A DNA stretch of 64,000 nucleotides from Natrialba hulunbeirensis JCM 10989 (GTDB taxonomy: Archaea > Halobacteriota > Halobacteria > Halobacteriales > Natrialbaceae), in NCBI RefSeq assembly GCF_000337575.1, contig NZ_AOIM01000013.1:62001-126000 (forward strand), given 5' to 3'. Position numbers and translations under genes: made by a program. The notes under the pieces are model-generated. The model was not told where the DNA came from. It did no database searches and saw nothing but the letters and a program-made list of their open reading frames with translations. Below are positions 59,580 through 64,000 of this stretch, piece by piece; within the stretch, counting starts at the first letter, position 1; every line of letters begins with the position of its first letter.

Positions 59580-62516
59580 TTACTCCGTGAACGTGATCCA
59601 GCCCTCTGGTGCTTCGGCTTTCACGTTGTTCATCGCCTCGCGGGCGTTCGTCCGGGACTCGTAGACCTGCGTGCTCTGGGCCATCGTCGAGCCGTACTCG
59701 TCGACGAGCCGCCAGACCCAGCCGTCTTCGTCCTCCGCAGTGTGGAGTTCGAACGAGACGCTGTCGATCTCGAGGATGCTCGCTGCGTCGATCAGTTCGC
59801 GGACGTTCTCGAGTGCCTCGCGAGCGGCCTCGCTCGACTCGTGTGATTCGGAGCCGGTGGCGACTGTGCGGCCGTCCTCGTCGATGAGCCGCCACTGCCA
59901 GCGCTCGTCCTCGTCGGCGACGAGTTCGAACGAGGCGACGTCGAAGTCGACGCGGCCGGCCATCGGTGCGAGCTGGCGGACGGTTTCGATCTCCTCGTGG
60001 AGTTCCTCGCGGCTCGCTGCGGTGTCGACGGCGCTTGCGAGGACGGTGCGCTCGCGGTCGACGAGGTCCCAGCTCCAGCCTTCCTCGTCATCGGTGACGC
60101 GGATCGCGGCGTCCTCGATCGTGAAGATCGGTGCATCGTCGGCGTGTGCCTTGAGATCCTCGACGATCTCGAGTGCGGCGTCGCGTTCCGCGTAGGTGTC
60201 GGTTGCGTCGGCGATCTCCTCGCGATCACGGTCGAGGAGTCGGTAGCTCCAGTCGCCGCTGCGGTAGAGCTGGATCGTGACGGTGCCGATCGTGTAGTCC
60301 TGTGCGGTTTCGGCTGCGTCGCGAACGGCAGGGATAGCGTCGACGAGTTCGTCGCGGGTCGCGTAGGTGTCGCCGGCGACGGCGACCGTTTCGCCGGTCG
60401 GGAGGACGAACCGCCAGTGCCAGTCGTCCGCTGCGTACGGCTGGAAGATCGCCTCGTCCATCGTGCGCACGTCGGAGTCGAGATGTTCGAGGAGCCGGTT
60501 CATCGCCTTGCGTGCGGCACCGCGGGTGGGGTGCGTCGACGGATCTTCGGCGACGAGCTGACCGGCTTCGTCGATGAGCCGCCAGCCCCACTCGTCGTCC
60601 TCGTTGACGAAGAGTTCGAAGGCGGCGGTCTCGATCTCGAGCAGTTCGGCGTCCGGTGCCTGCTCTTTGAGCGTCATCATCGCTTCTGCGGCCTCGCCGC
60701 GGGAGGTGTGTTCTGCGCCGCTGTCTGCGAGGACGTTGCCGTCCTCGTCGATGAGCCGCCAGCGCCACTCGCCGTCGTCGGCCTCGTAGACCTGGAAGGC
60801 GGCCTCCTCGAACTCGATGAGTTCGGCTTCGCTCGCCTGCTCGCGAACGCGCTGGATCGCTTCGGTCGCCGTCTCGGCGTCGTAGTGGGGTTCGGTGCTT
60901 CCGGCGATGACGTCGCGGTCTTCGGTGACGAGCCGCCAGTGCCAGGAGCGACCGTCGTCTGCGCCGCCCGCACCGCCGTCGCTGTCCGCAGTCGCCGTCC
61001 CGCCGTCGGTCGAAACCATCTGCTGCTCGTCGGACGTTGCAGGCAGGGCGTCGCCCTCGTCGTAGGTCAGTTCCTCGCTGTCGGTCGGGTAGACCTCGTA
61101 CTCCGCGTCCTCGATCTCGACGACGTCGGCGTCGCGGGCGTGCTCTCCAAACGTATCGGTTTCGTGAGTTGCGTCAGCCTCCGTCTCGGTGTCGCTCGGA
61201 CTCTGGGCAGCGACGTGTTCGGACTCGTCGATGAGCCGCCAGCGCCACTGTTCGCCGGTCTGATAGCGTTCGTAGGTCGGTTCGCCGGCAACCGTCACCG
61301 ACGCAGTCCCGAGTTCCGAAAGCAGTGCGTCCGCAGCTTCCTCTGCGTCCCGCCGGGCGTCGTACGCATCGGTTGCGGCGGCGAGCGGCGAATCCTGATT
61401 GTCGACGAAGCGCCACGACCAGCCGTGTGCGCCGTTGTCGCCTGTCCGCTCGTAGAGTTCGGCACCGACGTGTTCGAGGTCGAGCACGCGTGCCTGGTCG
61501 AATCGCTCGGCGAACGTCCGTGCGGCCGTCTCGGCGTTCTCCTGCGTGCCGTGGCCGTCTGCGCCCGAGGCCAGCGGCATCCGCTCGTCGTCGACCAGTT
61601 GCCAGTGCCACTGGTCGCGTTCTTCGGCGTACGTGAACGCTGCACCGTCGATTTCGATCACGTCGGCCGTCGGTCCGCGATCCTTGAGGAAGCTCACGGA
61701 CTCCTCTGCACCATCGCGCTCGCTAAACTCGCCAGCACAGGTGCCGACGACGCTGCCGTCGTCCCGTGCGAGCGTCCATTGCCAGCTTCCGTCTCTATCC
61801 TCGTAGAGCCGGAACGCGGACGTGGTGAGTTCCATCAGTCCGGCAGAACTGATCTGCGACTGGACACGCTCTATGCCCTCGGTCGCCTTCGGCCGGGTCA
61901 CAGCGCTCTCGTTGCTCGTCGCCAGCGCTTCGAGGTGGAGGACGTTCCACTTCCAGTCGCCGTTCTCGTCACGGAAGACGGCGAACTGGGCACCCTCCAG
62001 CGCGTCGCCGGTGAGAATCGGTGGATCTTCCGTGTCGCCCTCCTCTTCGACGAACATCCCCTTCCGACCAGTCAGGACGGGGACTAGTGCGGTGACACCC
62101 GCGATAATGCCGACACCGATCGTGTAGACGAGGATGACGTGGACGCTGTAGTCCGTGCCGAGCTCTCGCCAGTTGTACGGATACGCCCACGCGAAGAACG
62201 CAACGCCGCCAAACGAAATCAGCAGTCCCAGCGCACTCACCTGAATCCCCCGTTTCCGAACTGGAAGCATGAGAACGATCCCGAACAGACAGAGTGCAAG
62301 TCCTGTCCCGGCGATGACGCCAGACATTCTGATCAGTCCGTACGTGTCTGCGTCACCCGCATAGCCGACGACGAACGTAAACACGGCGGCTGCGGCGATA
62401 ACGTAACCGACAATAAACAGCCAGTAGCCGTAAACGTCCTTCGTCGAGTCGGGTTCCCCGACGTAGCGTTCGTACAGCCGGTACAGTTTGTGGTGAACGT
62501 CACTTGGTGAAGACAT
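59580..62516 (-). CDS. membrane protein with 13 tandem YegP-like (DUF1508) repeats
   Basis: The 978-residue protein has a DUF7139-like membrane domain (residues about 27-155, four to five helices, AYPYNWR at 111-117). A long array follows of 13 units of about 55-60 residues. Each has the pattern F-x-x-Y-x-D...W-x-W-R-L-(I/V)-D-(E/D)-D-G...(A/G)...E-x-A-x-x-A-(L/M)...A...(I/L)-E-I, the YegP/HVO_2922 motif with its Trp-x-Trp pair. Unit 6 holds an 80-residue Gly/Asp/Thr insert. YegP monomers usually occur as two units. It sits between the two pantothenate genes in the same direction. Function unknown; the array may be an extended cytosolic binding surface. Start ATG 62516. Confidence 0.8.
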   Translation of the reverse strand: MSSPSDVHHKLYRLYERYVGEPDSTKDVYGYWLFIVGYVIAAAAVFTFVVGYAGDADTYGLIRMSGVIAGTGLALCLFGIVLMLPVRKRGIQVSALGLLISFGGVAFFAWAYPYNWRELGTDYSVHVILVYTIGVGIIAGVTALVPVLTGRKGMFVEEEGDTEDPPILTGDALEGAQFAVFRDENGDWKWNVLHLEALATSNESAVTRPKATEGIERVQSQISSAGLMELTTSAFRLYEDRDGSWQWTLARDDGSVVGTCAGEFSERDGAEESVSFLKDRGPTADVIEIDGAAFTYAEERDQWHWQLVDDERMPLASGADGHGTQENAETAARTFAERFDQARVLDLEHVGAELYERTGDNGAHGWSWRFVDNQDSPLAAATDAYDARRDAEEAADALLSELGTASVTVAGEPTYERYQTGEQWRWRLIDESEHVAAQSPSDTETEADATHETDTFGEHARDADVVEIEDAEYEVYPTDSEELTYDEGDALPATSDEQQMVSTDGGTATADSDGGAGGADDGRSWHWRLVTEDRDVIAGSTEPHYDAETATEAIQRVREQASEAELIEFEEAAFQVYEADDGEWRWRLIDEDGNVLADSGAEHTSRGEAAEAMMTLKEQAPDAELLEIETAAFELFVNEDDEWGWRLIDEAGQLVAEDPSTHPTRGAARKAMNRLLEHLDSDVRTMDEAIFQPYAADDWHWRFVLPTGETVAVAGDTYATRDELVDAIPAVRDAAETAQDYTIGTVTIQLYRSGDWSYRLLDRDREEIADATDTYAERDAALEIVEDLKAHADDAPIFTIEDAAIRVTDDEEGWSWDLVDRERTVLASAVDTAASREELHEEIETVRQLAPMAGRVDFDVASFELVADEDERWQWRLIDEDGRTVATGSESHESSEAAREALENVRELIDAASILEIDSVSFELHTAEDEDGWVWRLVDEYGSTMAQSTQVYESRTNAREAMNNVKAEAPEGWITFTE

Positions 62517-62865
62517 TCGAAATGTGAGCGGAGAACTGCAACCCACCATAATAAACCTCCGGCCACCTGGCAACAGGCAGATATGTAAGAATTTGTTTAG
62601 AAGGCCGACAACGGTTTCAACTTTGATTTTTAGAACCGGTGTGGTGATCGGCCGGGAGTGGCGGCTAAACGGACGTCTCTGAAACGAATGGACTGCTTGA
62701 AGCGATACCAGCCACCCTTGTTATCGAACATATCTGTGTTGTGACTGTCTTGGTACCCAAAAATAAGCCAACAAACTGGTCTGGTAGCCGAGAAGTGTAC
62801 CCGGATAAATGAACAGTCGAGACGACGGGCGATGCGAGCGGGCAACTGTCCAAACTGACGACGAC
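62517..62865. other. 349-base intergenic region, AT-richer
   Basis: It holds the promoter of the YegP-array gene (tttattatgg on the minus strand, 62547-62556, about 35 nt before ATG 62516) and probably the 3' end of the pantoate kinase mRNA. Short frames here have no protein-like features. No repeat or RNA gene recognised. Confidence 0.45.
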
Positions 62866-63705
62866 CTACCGCAACAGCGCACCCGCGGGATGGGTCGCAC
62901 AGACGGACGGCTCGTAGCCAGCATCCGAGAGCCCGGTTCCGAGGGCGAACACCGTCTCACCAAGCATCGCCATCGATGCCTGCCCGTTAACGTCTGTTAC
63001 GTCACCGATCGTATGTGCGACCTCCTCCGTTAGCAGTTCAGCCTCACGCGCGAACAGGCGCGAGGCGTACATGAACGACAGCAGCGTCGGCTCCTCGACG
63101 ACGCGCGAGAGCGCCTCCTTCCCTGCAGCCGTCAACTGGTCCGTCTCACCCGCAAGCACGTCTGCTGTCGACAACTCTCCAAACGAAACGTACTCGACAC
63201 GGGCACGCGCCGGAATCGCATCGAGTTTGTTCTCCTGTGGCCCACCCGGCTCGAGTCGGATTGGAATCCCGCCACAGTCCTGGGCGACGACATCGCCGAG
63301 TCCCGTCCCAGCCTGTACTTCCGCGCCGTGGGCAATCGTGACGAGTTCGTTCCGGGATAGCTTACAGCCAAACACACGGTTCGCGGCAAGCGCCGTTCCG
63401 AGCGCCATTGCACCCGAAATACCGAACCCCGCTCCAAGCGGTAGATCCGACTCAGCCTCGACACGAGCGACTACGTCGAGCGTTTCGAGAACGATGTCGA
63501 CCGGTTCGATCTCGATCATTTCCCCGTCGAGGATGACGATCGACTCCGAGGCCTCCTCGGCTACCGGTTCGACCGTCACCGTCACGCCGTCGGTCAGCGT
63601 CAGCCCTGCCCCCCGCGATCCGGCCATCGTCGGATCGTCAGCGGGATGAGCGCTGAAAAAGCCCGTAATGTGCCCTGGTACGAACGCCGTCGCCTCCTCG
63701 CGCAT
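62866..63705 (-). CDS. pantoate kinase
   Basis: A 279-residue GHMP-family kinase of the archaeal pantoate kinase type, with AFVPGHITGFF at the N-terminus and PLGAGFGISGAMALGTALAAN as the phosphate-binding loop. It phosphorylates pantoate to 4-phosphopantoate, the step before PPS, so the two genes at 58.7-63.7 kb make the archaeal CoA precursor. ATG 63705 fits the family start; an in-frame extension to 63948 is antisense to the next gene. Confidence 0.92.
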   Translation of the reverse strand: MREEATAFVPGHITGFFSAHPADDPTMAGSRGAGLTLTDGVTVTVEPVAEEASESIVILDGEMIEIEPVDIVLETLDVVARVEAESDLPLGAGFGISGAMALGTALAANRVFGCKLSRNELVTIAHGAEVQAGTGLGDVVAQDCGGIPIRLEPGGPQENKLDAIPARARVEYVSFGELSTADVLAGETDQLTAAGKEALSRVVEEPTLLSFMYASRLFAREAELLTEEVAHTIGDVTDVNGQASMAMLGETVFALGTGLSDAGYEPSVCATHPAGALLR

Positions 63706-63787
63706 TGGCGACCCTTGCGACTCGGACAGTATAACGTTGCGGATTTGGGCGACTACGACCGCTGCTGCTGGCGTTTTGTCGTTTCCA

Positions 63788-64000
63788 TCACACTTCTCGT
63801 TCCCGACCGGCCAGGGTACTCGAAACGGTCGCACCGACGAGCGCAGATTCGATCCGGCGCAGTGTCTGACCGACGGCGCTCGCCGAACAGTCCAGTTCCG
63901 CCGCGATATCGCTGTAGGTCGCCTCCCGAGGGACCTCGTAGTAGCCATGTTCGTGTGCGGTCTGTAACACCTCCCGCTGGTGAGCGGTGAGATCGTGATA
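63788..64000 (-). CDS. Bat-type helix-turn-helix (HTH_10) regulator, C-terminal part
   Basis: The visible 70 residues are the C-terminal HTH_10 domain of bacterioopsin-activator-like regulators: LTAHQREVLQTAHEHGYYEVPREATYSDIAAELDCSASAVGQTLRRIESALV. The rest of the gene lies beyond position 64000. Such proteins often carry PAS/GAF sensor domains and regulate light, redox or metabolic genes. Its stop is 82 bases before the pantoate kinase start. Confidence 0.9.
   Translation of the reverse strand, partial: YHDLTAHQREVLQTAHEHGYYEVPREATYSDIAAELDCSASAVGQTLRRIESALVGATVSSTLAGREREV

Noticed and set aside
59997-62087. A 696-codon open frame on the plus strand opposite the YegP-array gene
   Set aside because: Its composition mirrors the opposite strand; the minus-strand protein has 13 conserved repeats and a promoter, so this is an antisense shadow caused by high G+C.
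1-64000. tRNA or rRNA genes
   Set aside because: Scanning spacers for T-loop signatures and for rRNA-like stretches gave nothing I could fold into a cloverleaf; a dedicated tRNA search would settle it.

Overview
The window looks like a chromosomal segment of a haloarchaeon, probably from the Natrialba/Haloterrigena/Natronorubrum side of the group. Evidence: high G+C, strongly acidic predicted proteins, Tat-type lipoprotein signals (RR plus LAGC), archaeal TATA boxes about 25-30 nt before many start codons (leaderless transcripts), archaeal L21e, Rpb4/RpoF, aEF-1beta and NreA, and the archaeal pantoate kinase / phosphopantothenate synthetase route to CoA. I see no rRNA or tRNA gene, CRISPR array, complete insertion sequence or integrated virus. 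Genes are dense. One islet (about 7.4-8.2 kb) is clearly AT-richer and may be acquired.

Layout. 1-2.1 kb: PolX-type DNA polymerase/PHP protein (runs off the left edge) coupled to a DUF5788 gene. 2.1-6.2 kb: a four-gene minus-strand operon of a degenerate kinase-like protein, a canonical receiver, a membrane-anchored HEAT-type protein and a processive family 2 glycosyltransferase. 6.3-12.7 kb: rhomboid protease with AN1 finger, an islet lipoprotein, endonuclease V, an SDR, a small membrane protein, a winged-helix protein and an ArsA/Get3 ATPase. 12.8-20.8 kb: UspA, DUF2267, aminotransferase, CinA, a DUF457-like membrane protein, a DUF7139-like membrane protein, a ThDP enzyme, DUF5789, a CPBP membrane protein and DUF302. 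20.9-27.9 kb: AI-2E-type permease, two unknown membrane proteins, NreA, a membrane-inserted metallophosphoesterase, a zinc-ribbon protein and aEF-1beta.

28.1-33.2 kb holds a tripartite tricarboxylate transporter (TctC-B-A) divergent from an MFS carrier. 33.3-35.9 kb holds an RNA ligase and its PIN-like partner, with a CxxC protein and a heptanucleotide repeat between them. 35.9-39.1 kb carries an MBL hydrolase, a candidate class I terpene synthase and a transsulfuration enzyme. 39.3-44.3 kb is the archaeal information-processing block L21e-RpoF-DUF655-KsgA-(MscS)-HemK-type methylase, with a receiver protein on the opposite strand lacking its phospho-Asp. 44.3-50 kb: a PQQ-propeller lipoprotein, two overlapping cobalamin-independent methionine synthase genes behind a palindromic operator candidate, a nitroreductase and a Gfo/Idh/MocA dehydrogenase. 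50-56.2 kb: small regulators, an HD hydrolase, an amidohydrolase, UspA, BirA and TyrS. 56.3-64 kb: a two-domain winged-helix regulator, an unknown conserved protein, phosphopantothenate synthetase, a 978-residue membrane protein with 13 tandem YegP-like repeats, pantoate kinase and the end of a Bat-type HTH gene.

Most notable: (i) the YegP-array membrane protein, whose membrane domain recurs at 16.3-17.3 kb with a different tail; (ii) the terpene-synthase-like protein with both metal-binding motifs intact; (iii) the pseudo-kinase/receiver/HEAT/glycosyltransferase operon; (iv) the receiver with Glu in place of the phospho-Asp; (v) the perfect 16-bp palindrome in front of the methionine synthase pair.
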